From: Oscillospiraceae bacterium
GTDB lineage: Bacteria > Bacillota > Clostridia > Oscillospirales > Oscillospiraceae
Reading direction: 5' to 3'
Length of the DNA stretch: 64,000 bases
Assembly: GCA_022799035.1 (NCBI GenBank)
Contig: JAAWNQ010000064.1
Span: 1 to 64,000 of the forward strand
The notes under the pieces: generated by a model
The model's input: only the letters and a program-made list of their open reading frames with translations
The model's database searches: none
What the model was told of the DNA's origin: nothing
Shown: in pieces, positions 1 to 6,998 of the stretch
Layout of the letters: every line of letters begins with the position of its first letter
Position numbering within the stretch: position 1 is the stretch's first letter
Position numbers and translations under genes: made by a program

Positions 1-14
1 ACCCTTGCCTTTTC

Positions 15-91
15 GGACGATTAGCTCAGCTGGTATGAGCATCCGCTTGACGTGCGGGAGGTCACAGGTTCAAGTCCTGTATCGTCCACCA
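15..91 (+). tRNA. tRNA-Val (anticodon GAC)
   Basis: A complete cloverleaf is readable. The acceptor stem 15-21 pairs with 81-87, and the D arm carries GCTC/GAGC. The anticodon stem TCCGC/GCGGG encloses the loop TTGACGT, so the anticodon is GAC. The T arm has the TTCAAGT loop. The CCA end is encoded at 89-91. Confidence 0.93.
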
Positions 92-120
92 ATTTGTTTC
101 CCTATCAAATCAAAATGGGG

Positions 121-152
121 TCCCCGGCAAATCGTGAAACGATTTGGTGGGG
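121..152. repeat. Hairpin between two tRNA genes
   Basis: An inverted repeat with arms CAAATCGT and ACGATTTG around a GAA loop is extended outward by CCCC and GGGG. It lies between tRNA-Val and tRNA-Gly. There is no U-tract, so it is more likely a processing signal or dispersed palindromic repeat than a terminator. Confidence 0.5.
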
Positions 153-193
153 AGAGGAGGCAGAGCGAAGGATATGAAGCTTCTGCCGACGAC

Positions 194-269
194 GCGGGCA
201 TAGCTCATCTGGTAGAGCGCCACCTTGCCAAGGTGGAGGTAGCGAGTTCGAGCCTCGTTGCCCGCTCCA
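194..269 (+). tRNA. tRNA-Gly (anticodon GCC)
   Basis: The acceptor stem 194-200 pairs with 259-265. The anticodon stem CCACC/GGTGG encloses TTGCCAA, giving the anticodon GCC. CCA is encoded at 267-269. It is probably co-transcribed with the upstream tRNA-Val and ends at the terminator that starts at 271. Confidence 0.95.
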
Positions 270-270
270 G

Positions 271-303
271 AAAAGCAGTACTTGGAGACAAGTACTGCTT
301 TTT
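271..303 (+). terminator. Terminator of the tRNA-Val/tRNA-Gly unit
   Basis: The arms AGCAGTACTTG and CAAGTACTGCT enclose GAGA and are followed by a run of T. It starts directly after the CCA end of tRNA-Gly. Confidence 0.85.
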
Positions 304-331
304 CACGTGTGGAAAAGTTTTTGGGGAGGGC

Positions 332-359
332 TTGTATTTTCCGGCTTCCGTGATATAAT
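332..359 (+). promoter_or_regulatory. Promoter of smsC-smsB
   Basis: A -35-like TTGTAT at 332-337 and a consensus TATAAT at 354-359 are separated by 16 bp. They lie about 45 bases upstream of the smsC start, with a good ribosome binding site (AAAGGAG) between. Confidence 0.6.
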
Positions 360-404
360 ACTAAATTGATAGGAAATATGATCCGCAAAGGAGTCTTTAC
401 AGAT

Positions 405-1142
405 ATGTTAGAAATCAGCCATCTGCGCTATGATGTGACAGGGGAGGACGGGGGAGAGCTGGGGATCCTCCGGGATGTATCCCTCTCCGTGGACAGCGGG
501 AAGCTGGTGGTCATCACCGGTCCCAACGGGGGAGGGAAGACCACCCTTGCCAAGACCATTATGGGTCTGAACCAGCCCACCGGCGGCTCCATCCGCTGGA
601 ACGGGCAGGATATCACCAACCTTTCCATCACCGAGAGGGCCAAGGCGGGGGTGAGCTACGGCTTCCAGCAGCCCCCCCGGTTCAAGGGGATGAAGGTGCG
701 GGATCTGATCGCTCTGGCCGCCGGGAAGGAGGAGCTGACCCCCACGGAGGGGTGCCGGTATCTGACCCAGGTGGGCCTGTGCGCCGACGATTACATTGAC
801 CGGGAGGTGGACGCCTCCCTCTCCGGGGGAGAGGTCAAGCGGATCGAGATTGCCACCATCCTGGCCCGGAAGGCGGGGCTGATGATCTTTGACGAGCCGG
901 AGGCGGGGATCGACCTGTGGAGCTTTGCCCGGCTCACCGAGACCTTTGAGAATATCCACAAAAAGGGGGATTCCACCCTGCTCATCATCTCCCACCAGGA
1001 GCGGATCATCCGGCTGGCGGACGAGATCCTGGTCATTGAGCAGGGCAAGGTGGCCAAACATGGGCCTCAGGAGGAGATATTCCCCCAGATCATGGCCCGG
1101 ACCCTGCCCGGGTGCGGCTATATGAGAGAGGGGGATCGGTGA
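405..1142 (+). CDS. Fe-S cluster assembly ATPase SmsC/SufC
   Basis: This is a 245-residue ABC-type ATPase of the SUF iron-sulfur assembly machinery. It has a Walker A motif (GPNGGGKTT) near residue 40, the signature LSGGEVKRIEIA near 145 and Walker B LMIFDEPEAGID near 165, an arrangement typical of SufC. The start at 405 is preferred over an in-frame ATG at 366 because AAAGGAG precedes it and the family motif begins there. It overlaps the next gene by one base, which implies translational coupling. Only one SufB/D paralog follows, and no sufS or sufU is visible, so this fits the minimal SMS (SmsCB) layout known from anaerobes. Confidence 0.9.
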   Translation: MLEISHLRYDVTGEDGGELGILRDVSLSVDSGKLVVITGPNGGGKTTLAKTIMGLNQPTGGSIRWNGQDITNLSITERAKAGVSYGFQQPPRFKGMKVRDLIALAAGKEELTPTEGCRYLTQVGLCADDYIDREVDASLSGGEVKRIEIATILARKAGLMIFDEPEAGIDLWSFARLTETFENIHKKGDSTLLIISHQERIIRLADEILVIEQGKVAKHGPQEEIFPQIMARTLPGCGYMREGDR

Positions 1143-2062
1143 TGGACAAGCTGGAATGGAAGGTCCTGAAGGAGATCGCGGAGCTGGAGAAGGTGCCCCA
1201 GGGGGCCTATAACTTCCGGGTCAACGGAGCCCTGGATGACCGGCAGGTCACCGCCAATATTGATATCGCCTCCAAAACTGACGGCAAGCCGGGGATCGAC
1301 ATTACCGTGAAGCCGGGGACCAAGGGGGAGTCGGTCCACATCCCTGTGGTCCTGAGTATGTCCGGGATCACCGACGTGGTCTACAACGATTTTTATATCG
1401 GCGAGGGGGCCGACGTGGACATTGTGGCGGGCTGCGGCATTCACAATACCGGATGCGAGACCAGCCAGCACGACGGCATCCATGTGTTCCATATCGGGAA
1501 GAACGCCCGGGTCCGCTACGTGGAGCGGCACTACGGCGAGGGCCCGGGCACCGGGCAGCGTATACTCAACCCCCGCACCGAGGTATACTTGGAGGAGGGG
1601 GCCTCCATCACCATGGAGATGACCCAGATCCGGGGGGTGGACTCCACCATCCGGGACACGGTGGTGGAGGTGGCCGCCGGGGGCGAGTGTATCATCAACG
1701 AAAAGCTGATGACCGACGGGACCCAGGTGGCCGAATCCAATGTGGAGATCATCCTTCAGGGGGATGGAGCCACAGGCCGGGTGGTATCCCGGTCCGTAGG
1801 CCGGGGGGACTCGGTCCAGGTATTCCGCCCCTGCATGACGGGGAAGGCCGACTGCTTTGGTCATGTCCAGTGTGATTCCATCCTCATGGACCAGGCCAAG
1901 ATCAAGTCCATCCCCGCCATCGACGCCCAGAGCGTGGACGCCCAGCTCATCCACGAGGCGGCTATCGGGCGGATCGCCGGGGACCAGATTCTGAAGCTGC
2001 TGACTCTGGGCCTCACCGAGGAGGAGGCCGAGGAGAGGATCCTGGAGGGCTTTCTGAACTGA
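1142..2062 (+). CDS. Fe-S cluster assembly scaffold SmsB (SufB/SufD family)
   Basis: This 306-residue protein belongs to the SufB/SufD family and is the scaffold partner of the ATPase encoded just upstream. It has the beta-helix core rich in short hydrophobic strands and ends in a helical tail (ILKLLTLGLTEEEAEERIL) of the kind that binds SufC. The ATG at 1142 shares its A with the stop of the upstream gene. At about 300 residues it is shorter than SufB of complete suf operons and matches the single-scaffold SMS type. It likely assembles clusters in the cytosol as an SmsC2B2-like complex; that stoichiometry comes from the family and is not visible here. Confidence 0.88.
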   Translation: MDKLEWKVLKEIAELEKVPQGAYNFRVNGALDDRQVTANIDIASKTDGKPGIDITVKPGTKGESVHIPVVLSMSGITDVVYNDFYIGEGADVDIVAGCGIHNTGCETSQHDGIHVFHIGKNARVRYVERHYGEGPGTGQRILNPRTEVYLEEGASITMEMTQIRGVDSTIRDTVVEVAAGGECIINEKLMTDGTQVAESNVEIILQGDGATGRVVSRSVGRGDSVQVFRPCMTGKADCFGHVQCDSILMDQAKIKSIPAIDAQSVDAQLIHEAAIGRIAGDQILKLLTLGLTEEEAEERILEGFLN

Positions 2063-2072
2063 GTTAAAAACG

Positions 2073-2140
2073 AAAAGTGAAAGGTGAAAAAACAGGGGCA
2101 TTTGTTATAGTTGCACTCAGCTTTTTCACTTTTCACTTTT
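2073..2140. repeat. Long palindrome, MITE-like, after smsB
   Basis: Two 19-bp arms (2073-2091 and 2122-2140) are complementary except for one G:T pair. The arms are built from GTGAAA/TTTCAC units. They flank a 30-base centre and lie between the smsB stop and the next gene. The sequence is AT-rich against a GC-rich background, which fits a small dispersed element or an mRNA-end hairpin. Confidence 0.6.
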
Positions 2141-2169
2141 AATTTTTCATCTTCAAAGGGGGTTTTGCT

Positions 2170-3090
2170 GTGGCAAAGCGTATTTTGGACTGTGCCGCAT
2201 CCGATTTTGCCCGCATGACAAAGGAGGAGCTGCTGTTTGCCATCGGGGCCTCTGAGGGGAGGACGCTGGCCTGTGAGACCATCGGGACGGTGACGCCCCT
2301 GCTTGGGGACGTGACCAACGGGGAGCTGGCGGCAGCCCTGGGGGCGGATATCCTGCTGCTGAACCTGTTTGATGTGGACAATCCTCAGATACAGGGCCTT
2401 CCCCCGGTGGAGCCCGGGGAGGTGGTCCGGGAGGTGAAGCGGCTCACCGGCCGCCCCGTGGGAATCAACCTGGAGCCGGTGGAGGCGGGGGCTGGGGAGG
2501 TGGATAGCCTTTGGGTCATGACCAAGGGCCGGATGGCCACCTTGGAAAATGCCTGGAGGGCCGCCGATATGGGGGTGGACTTTATCCTCCTGACGGGAAA
2601 CCCCGGCACGGGGGTGACCAACCGGGCCATCACCGATACCCTGGAGCTGTTTCGGACTCACCTGGGGGACAGGCTGATCCTGGCCGCCGGGAAGATGCAT
2701 GCCTCCGGGGTGCCGGGGGAGGGCGGAGAGAGGATCGTCACCCAGGGGGAGGTGGAGGCCTTTGCCCAGGCGGGGGCCGATGTGATCCTTCTCCCGGCCC
2801 CGGGAACGGTCCCCGGGATCACCACCCCCTTTGTCCGGGGGCTGGTGGAGAAAGCCCATTCCCTGGGAAAACTGGCTATGACGGCCATCGGCACCTCCCA
2901 GGAGGGGGCGGATGTGGACACCATCCGGCGTATCGCCCTGGAATGTAAGATGACAGGGGCGGACATCCATCACCTGGGGGACTCCGGATATACGGGGATC
3001 GCCGCGCCGGAGAATATCACCGCCTATTCGGTGGCCATTCGGGGGCTTCGTCACACCTACCGGAGGATGGGAATGTCCTTGGGACGATGA
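2170..3090 (+). CDS. TIM-barrel-like protein of unknown function
   Basis: This 306-residue cytosolic protein has no signal peptide. I do not recognise its specific role. Repeated strand-helix units (LGADILLLNLFDVD, GVDFILLTGNPGTGV, AGADVILLPAPGTVPGI, GADIHHLGDSGYTGI) look like an eight-stranded TIM barrel with phosphate-binding-like loops. Similar proteins are variously annotated as HAD-like or phosphonomutase-like, but HAD motifs are not present here. The start is GTG with AAAGGGGG upstream. A terminator follows directly, so it is either monocistronic or the last gene after smsCB. Confidence 0.6.
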   Translation: MAKRILDCAASDFARMTKEELLFAIGASEGRTLACETIGTVTPLLGDVTNGELAAALGADILLLNLFDVDNPQIQGLPPVEPGEVVREVKRLTGRPVGINLEPVEAGAGEVDSLWVMTKGRMATLENAWRAADMGVDFILLTGNPGTGVTNRAITDTLELFRTHLGDRLILAAGKMHASGVPGEGGERIVTQGEVEAFAQAGADVILLPAPGTVPGITTPFVRGLVEKAHSLGKLAMTAIGTSQEGADVDTIRRIALECKMTGADIHHLGDSGYTGIAAPENITAYSVAIRGLRHTYRRMGMSLGR

Positions 3091-3092
3091 GG

Positions 3093-3124
3093 AAAGCCCG
3101 GAGCGAAGGCTCCGGGCTTTTTTC
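3093..3124 (+). terminator. Rho-independent terminator
   Basis: AAAGCCCGGAG pairs with CTCCGGGCTTT across a short CGAAGG loop, followed by a T tract. It ends the 2170-3090 gene. Confidence 0.88.
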
Positions 3125-3145
3125 TTCTGAAATTGTGTTAAACTA

Positions 3146-3176
3146 TTGACTTTTCCCCAGGGGCATAGTTTATTAT
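3146..3176 (+). promoter_or_regulatory. MerR-type promoter with 19-bp spacer
   Basis: TTGACT (3146-3151) and TATTAT (3171-3176) are separated by 19 bp, the overlong spacing typical of MerR-activated promoters. The spacer contains the short dyad CCCCAGGGG. The MerR gene begins 38 bases downstream, so autoregulation is likely. Confidence 0.6.
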
Positions 3177-3213
3177 AAATGAGGTATTTCGGGTCGGTGG
3201 GAGGGAAAAAGCC

Positions 3214-4215
3214 GTGAAGATCAACGAGGTAATGAAGCGTACCGGGCTCTCCCGGAAGGCCATCTATATATACGAGGACAGGGGCTTTCTCTCCCCGTTG
3301 AAAAACGGGATCGGATACCGGGAGTACGGGGAGGGGGATGTGGAACGGCTGCTGTTCATCGCCAAGCTCCGGGAGCTGGGACTGTCCCTGGAGGAGATCG
3401 CCCAGCTGCTCCAGACCCCGGAGGAGACCGATATCCTGCTTCAGAAGCATTTTGAGCGGACCCAGAGGGAGCTGTCAGAGGCTATGCAGCGGCTGAGTCA
3501 GGTGCAGACCGTTCTGTACAACCTGCCGCCTAACGGAGGGCTGGAGGATCTGGTGCGGGCGGCGGACATTGCGATCCCGGCGAACCGGGCCATCGCGGCG
3601 GCCAGATATCTGTCGGAGGAGCTGGCCCCCTCGGCGGCCAGACGGCTGACAATGCACATTTTTGAGACCTTTTTGGATGTGCCGCTGGATACCCCGGAGC
3701 GGTGGGAGGCTTGGTATGCCCTGCTGGAGACGGTGGAAACTGCGCCATATGTGGTTTGGGAGGGCTTTGAAGAGTATTACGGGGCCATGACGGCCGAGCA
3801 GAGATATAAGGACTACTGTCTGCGCCGGGCGCTGGTGACCGGCTATATCGGCTACGGTCCGGAGGAGGAGAAGGCGAAGGGGGATGAGATCCTCCGTATG
3901 CTGGACCAGCTTACCAAGGATGAGGATTACGCCGCCCGGTGGAGGCGGTATTACAGCCAGGTGGTAAAGCATCCATTGGAAAATGAGAACTTAAGCCAGC
4001 AGATGGAGGTTTTGAGCAAGGTCTATCACCCCTATAATTGCAAATTTAACCATGTGATGGAACAACATGTGTATCCCTTTTTAAAGGGGACAGAGGGAAC
4101 GGTTCTACAGGAAAGGCTCCGTGCGGTTCTTGGAGATGACTATGATATGAGCCCGTACACCATGATCTATTTTGACTTTTTCAACAATACTCTGGAAAAG
4201 CTGACAGAGGATTGA
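3214..4215 (+). CDS. MerR-family transcriptional regulator with long C-terminal domain
   Basis: Residues 1-70 form a MerR winged helix-turn-helix (INEVMKRTGLSRKAIYIYEDRGF, then a GYREY wing). A helical dimerisation stretch follows, and the remaining 230 residues or so form an effector or sensor domain I do not recognise. At 333 residues it is much longer than simple MerR proteins. The start is GTG with GGAGGG about eight bases upstream. Its promoter has a 19-bp spacer, as expected for autoregulation. The next two genes, an exported lipoprotein and a secreted flavin reductase, follow at 44 and 42 bp with no terminator between, so they are its probable targets. Confidence 0.8.
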   Translation: MKINEVMKRTGLSRKAIYIYEDRGFLSPLKNGIGYREYGEGDVERLLFIAKLRELGLSLEEIAQLLQTPEETDILLQKHFERTQRELSEAMQRLSQVQTVLYNLPPNGGLEDLVRAADIAIPANRAIAAARYLSEELAPSAARRLTMHIFETFLDVPLDTPERWEAWYALLETVETAPYVVWEGFEEYYGAMTAEQRYKDYCLRRALVTGYIGYGPEEEKAKGDEILRMLDQLTKDEDYAARWRRYYSQVVKHPLENENLSQQMEVLSKVYHPYNCKFNHVMEQHVYPFLKGTEGTVLQERLRAVLGDDYDMSPYTMIYFDFFNNTLEKLTED

Positions 4216-4259
4216 CAAAATGTGAGTGTACCAAAAATAAACATATAGGAGGAGAAAAA

Positions 4260-4934
4260 ATGAAAGAGATTTCTCGCAGAGACCTGTTGAAAACGGGGCT
4301 GGTGAGCGGCACCGCCTTGGCGGCTATGGCCGCTATGGGCGGCTGCGCGGCCAAGCCCGAAGAGCCCTCCCAAACCCCCGGGGAGGCGGCCCAAAGGGTC
4401 ACCGTGGATTATGATGCTGAGACGGTGGCTCTGGCCAAGGAGATCATCAGCACGCCGATCCACTACACAGACGCCCAGCTTAAGGAGGTCTATGAGATCA
4501 TTAGCTGCAAGTGTCGGTATTTTTGGGGCAACGACTTCCAGGATTTCGACGCACTGAAGGATACCTTTACCGACGAGGGACCGGATGGGTTCCAGGTCCT
4601 GATGGGCGGAAAGATGCAGACCCTGACCCCCGATGAGCAGATCGATCGGTGTATTTGGTCCATCGGACCGCAGGAGAATATGATCCCCATGCATTTTGGA
4701 CACAACCAGATTGTCCGCTTTTTGGATGATACCCATGCACAGATCCTTACCCGAATGAACGATCGCCATACATACAAAGACGATGGAGAGGTTTATGCCG
4801 GCTGGGGCTTCTATGTGGATGACGCCATGAAGTGCAAGGATGGCGCATGGCGGTTCTCCTGCATCCGGTTGTGCTACGGCGTACTGGAGAATCAGTTGCG
4901 CTGCGTCAAAAAGATGATGGAGGAGAACAGCTAA
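4260..4934 (+). CDS. Tat-exported lipoprotein, NTF2/SnoaL-like
   Basis: This 224-residue protein starts with a twin-arginine signal (SRRDLLKTG) leading into a lipobox (MGGC, Cys near residue 31), so it is probably exported folded and then lipid-anchored outside the cell. The mature part is a single small alpha/beta domain with many aromatic residues (RYFWGNDFQDFD, ITRMNDRHTY-like segments) that resembles the NTF2/SnoaL fold. This assignment is by feel, not by a diagnostic motif. The start is set by ATAGGAGG upstream of 4260. It lies between the MerR gene and the secreted flavin reductase, which suggests it binds or processes the same substrate. Confidence 0.65.
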   Translation: MKEISRRDLLKTGLVSGTALAAMAAMGGCAAKPEEPSQTPGEAAQRVTVDYDAETVALAKEIISTPIHYTDAQLKEVYEIISCKCRYFWGNDFQDFDALKDTFTDEGPDGFQVLMGGKMQTLTPDEQIDRCIWSIGPQENMIPMHFGHNQIVRFLDDTHAQILTRMNDRHTYKDDGEVYAGWGFYVDDAMKCKDGAWRFSCIRLCYGVLENQLRCVKKMMEENS

Positions 4935-4976
4935 TCCGAAGGAAACAGAGGTCTATTATTGAAAGGAGAAAGAATT

Positions 4977-6632
4977 ATGAAGCAGTGGAAAAAGAGAGCC
5001 TTTGCCATGTTCCTGTCCGCAGCCATGGTCCTGGGGACCGCCGCTCTGGCTGTGGGGGCGGAGAAGACCATCTCCGTGACCCCCATGACCCTGAACATCA
5101 ACGGGCAGGAGGTCGTTCCCACCAAGTCCAACGGAGAGGCTGCCGAGGTGTTCTCCTATGACGGAGCCACCTATGTTCCCCTGCGCTACCTCAGCGAGCT
5201 GCTGGGGATCCAGGTGGAGTGGGACAAGACCAGTCCCAACACCGCGAAGCTGGTCAACGTACCCGTTACCTCTGACCGGGACATGACGGTGGACTTTGTA
5301 GTGGTGGGCGCCGGAGCCGGTGGAATGTCCGCCGCGGCCGAGGCGGCCCGTCAGGGTAAGAAGGTGATCCTGCTGGAGAAGCTGGCCTTCGCCGGCGGCT
5401 CCTCCGCCCTGTGCGAGGGCTACTTCTGGGCCAACGATTCCAAGCTCAACGCCGAGACCGGCAAGGGCTTTGATACCGAGACCATGAAGACCGCCATGAA
5501 GACTGCCGCCGGCGGCAAGGCGGTGGACAGCCTCATTGATAACATCTGCGAGGTGTCCGGTGAGGTGATGGACACCCTGACAGACAGCGGCGTGGTATTT
5601 CTGAAGGACCAGTTCACCGGATCCGGCGGAGCCATCTCCGGGCTGGATGTCTTTATTGCCGATGGAGCGGGCAACGGCTTTATGAAGTCCATGCTGAAGA
5701 TCGCCGAGGACAACAAGGTGGATATCCGCTACGAGTCCAAGGCCACCGACCTTATCTATGAGGACGGGCAGGTCAAGGGCGTTACCGTCACGGATAAGAA
5801 CGGCAGCTACAACATCTACGCCGACGCCACCGTGCTGGCCACCGGCGGCTTCCTGCGCAACGAGGAGCTGATGAAGGAGTACGCCCCCGACTGGGCGGAC
5901 ACCAACGTCTACTGCTCCGCCGGCTCTACCGGCGACGGCCATGAGATGGCCATGAAGTTGGGTGCCCACATGATCGGCGACAGCTTTGGCTGCGTGTGGG
6001 AGTTTGACGGGAAGAACGGCTACCATATGGACGGCGGCATGACCCCCATGGTCTCCTTCTTCCGGGTGAACCAGGAGGGCAAGCGGGTGCTGAACGAGTA
6101 CGGTGGAACCAACGTGAACGCCAATAACAACACCACCGTGCAGCAGACGGGCAACCGGGTCTACTGCTTTATGGACTCCACTTCCAAATACGCCGGACTG
6201 GCGGAGCAGAGCGTGGCCGCGGGCTTGGCCTACAAGGCCGACACCCTGGAGGAGCTGGCTGACGCCTACGGCATTGACAAGGCCGCCCTGCTGGAGACCG
6301 TAAACGCCTACAACAAGACCAAGGCCGGCGGCAAGGACGACCCCGACTTCGGGGTGCCCAACGCCTACATGGTCTCCATGACCGAGGCTCCCTTCTATGC
6401 CACCTACTATCAGCCTTTCCCCACCAACTGCCTGGCGGGCCTGGAAGCGGACGAGTACTGCCGCCTGCTGGACGCCGACAACAAGCCCATCCCCGGCCTT
6501 TACGGCGTGGGTGAGCTGATCATAGGTTCCGTGGTGGGAGACGGCAACTATCCCTCCTGCGGCACCTGTCTCGCCGCCGGCATCTATGGCGGCGTGGTGG
6601 CGGTCCGTCACCAGTTGGGGATCTTCCAGTAA
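4977..6632 (+). CDS. Secreted FAD-dependent reductase (fumarate/urocanate reductase type) with N-terminal stalk domain
   Basis: This 551-residue protein has a Sec signal peptide (residues 1-25). A copper-amine-oxidase-N-like stalk domain follows (about 30-85; YVPLRYLSELLGIQVEWD). The FAD-binding reductase domain begins with the Rossmann motif VVVGAGAGGMSAAAEAARQGKKVILLEK near residue 105 and ends with the family's YGVGELIIGSVVGDGNYPSCG segment. The family reduces a conjugated double bond of an organic acid outside the cell as an anaerobic electron sink. The substrate cannot be read here. There is no FMN-binding domain on the same chain, so electrons must come from a partner, and the flavinylated lipoprotein at 59159 is a candidate. 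It ends the MerR-led operon at a strong terminator. Confidence 0.82.
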   Translation: MKQWKKRAFAMFLSAAMVLGTAALAVGAEKTISVTPMTLNINGQEVVPTKSNGEAAEVFSYDGATYVPLRYLSELLGIQVEWDKTSPNTAKLVNVPVTSDRDMTVDFVVVGAGAGGMSAAAEAARQGKKVILLEKLAFAGGSSALCEGYFWANDSKLNAETGKGFDTETMKTAMKTAAGGKAVDSLIDNICEVSGEVMDTLTDSGVVFLKDQFTGSGGAISGLDVFIADGAGNGFMKSMLKIAEDNKVDIRYESKATDLIYEDGQVKGVTVTDKNGSYNIYADATVLATGGFLRNEELMKEYAPDWADTNVYCSAGSTGDGHEMAMKLGAHMIGDSFGCVWEFDGKNGYHMDGGMTPMVSFFRVNQEGKRVLNEYGGTNVNANNNTTVQQTGNRVYCFMDSTSKYAGLAEQSVAAGLAYKADTLEELADAYGIDKAALLETVNAYNKTKAGGKDDPDFGVPNAYMVSMTEAPFYATYYQPFPTNCLAGLEADEYCRLLDADNKPIPGLYGVGELIIGSVVGDGNYPSCGTCLAAGIYGGVVAVRHQLGIFQ

Positions 6633-6646
6633 GTCTTATGACAGAG

Positions 6647-6680
6647 AAAGGCCGGGAGTCTGGAAGACTCCCGGCCTTTT
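6647..6680. terminator. Bidirectional terminator between the reductase gene and tRNA-Arg
   Basis: AAAGGCCGGGAGTC pairs with GACTCCCGGCCTTT around TGGAA, with T on both outer sides. It ends the reductase operon on the plus strand. On the minus strand it would have ended the original tRNA-Arg transcript, since it abuts the CCA end at 6681. Confidence 0.85.
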
Positions 6681-6725
6681 TGGCACGCCAGAAGGGATTC
6701 GAACCCCCGGCCTTCCCCTTAGGAG
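6681..6725 (-). pseudogene. 3' half of host tRNA-Arg(CCT), split by the element
   Basis: On the minus strand this reads from the anticodon loop CTCCTAA through the anticodon 3' strand GGGGA, the variable region, the T arm (TTCGAAT loop) and the acceptor strand CTGGCGT to a discriminator G and CCA. The sequence 5' of the loop (TTGA) does not pair with GGGGA, so the gene is broken there. The missing half is at 58904-58942. Its acceptor strand GCGTCAG and anticodon strand TCCCC pair fully with this half. Confidence 0.9.
6719..6725. repeat. Left attachment core (7-bp direct repeat)
   Basis: TTAGGAG on the plus strand (CTCCTAA on the minus strand) is exactly the anticodon loop of the split tRNA-Arg. 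It recurs at 58904-58910. A 7-bp crossover in an anticodon loop is characteristic of tyrosine-recombinase integration. Confidence 0.85.
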
Positions 6726-6998
6726 TCAAGCCCGGCTCGTCGTTTTGGGTGATAAGAAGTACCGTGCAATCCTTGCAAATGCCGGCTTTTCCATCAATCT
6801 CTTCCCCACCGAATACCACGAAATGATAGCTAATTATGGCCTATTTTATATCGTCCACTTTGCCAGAAATTAGCTAACCCCGGCAAAAATGGTGGATGCT
6901 CCAAATGCAATATGCTATATGAGAGCTGCAAACTCATTGTGATATTTTCAGAACCATCATCAATCATGCTCAGTATGATTTTCAACCACGCTCTCTGC
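6726..6998. other. Left end of the element, no firm gene
   Basis: This stretch lies between the attachment core and the stop of the KAP gene. A minus-strand open frame from 7030 to 6830 (66 codons) overlaps the KAP 3' end by 32 bases. It looks somewhat coding-like and may be a small coupled gene or a frameshifted extension of KAP. No promoter or terminator is evident. Short TTGCAA and AATCCTTGC motifs near the end could be integrase arm sites, but this is not demonstrated. Confidence 0.4.

Noticed and set aside
1861-3450. 529-codon minus-strand open frame
   Set aside because: It crosses the palindrome, a terminator and three plus-strand genes; shadow frame.
4956-6611. 551-codon open frame on the minus strand
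   Set aside because: It is antisense to the reductase gene, with low-complexity Gly/Val/His-rich translation and no ribosome binding site; a product of GC-rich codon usage.
6586-6873. Plus-strand open frame reading from the reductase end through the tRNA half into the element
   Set aside because: It crosses a terminator and a tRNA remnant; translated tRNA fragments of this kind are a common artefact.
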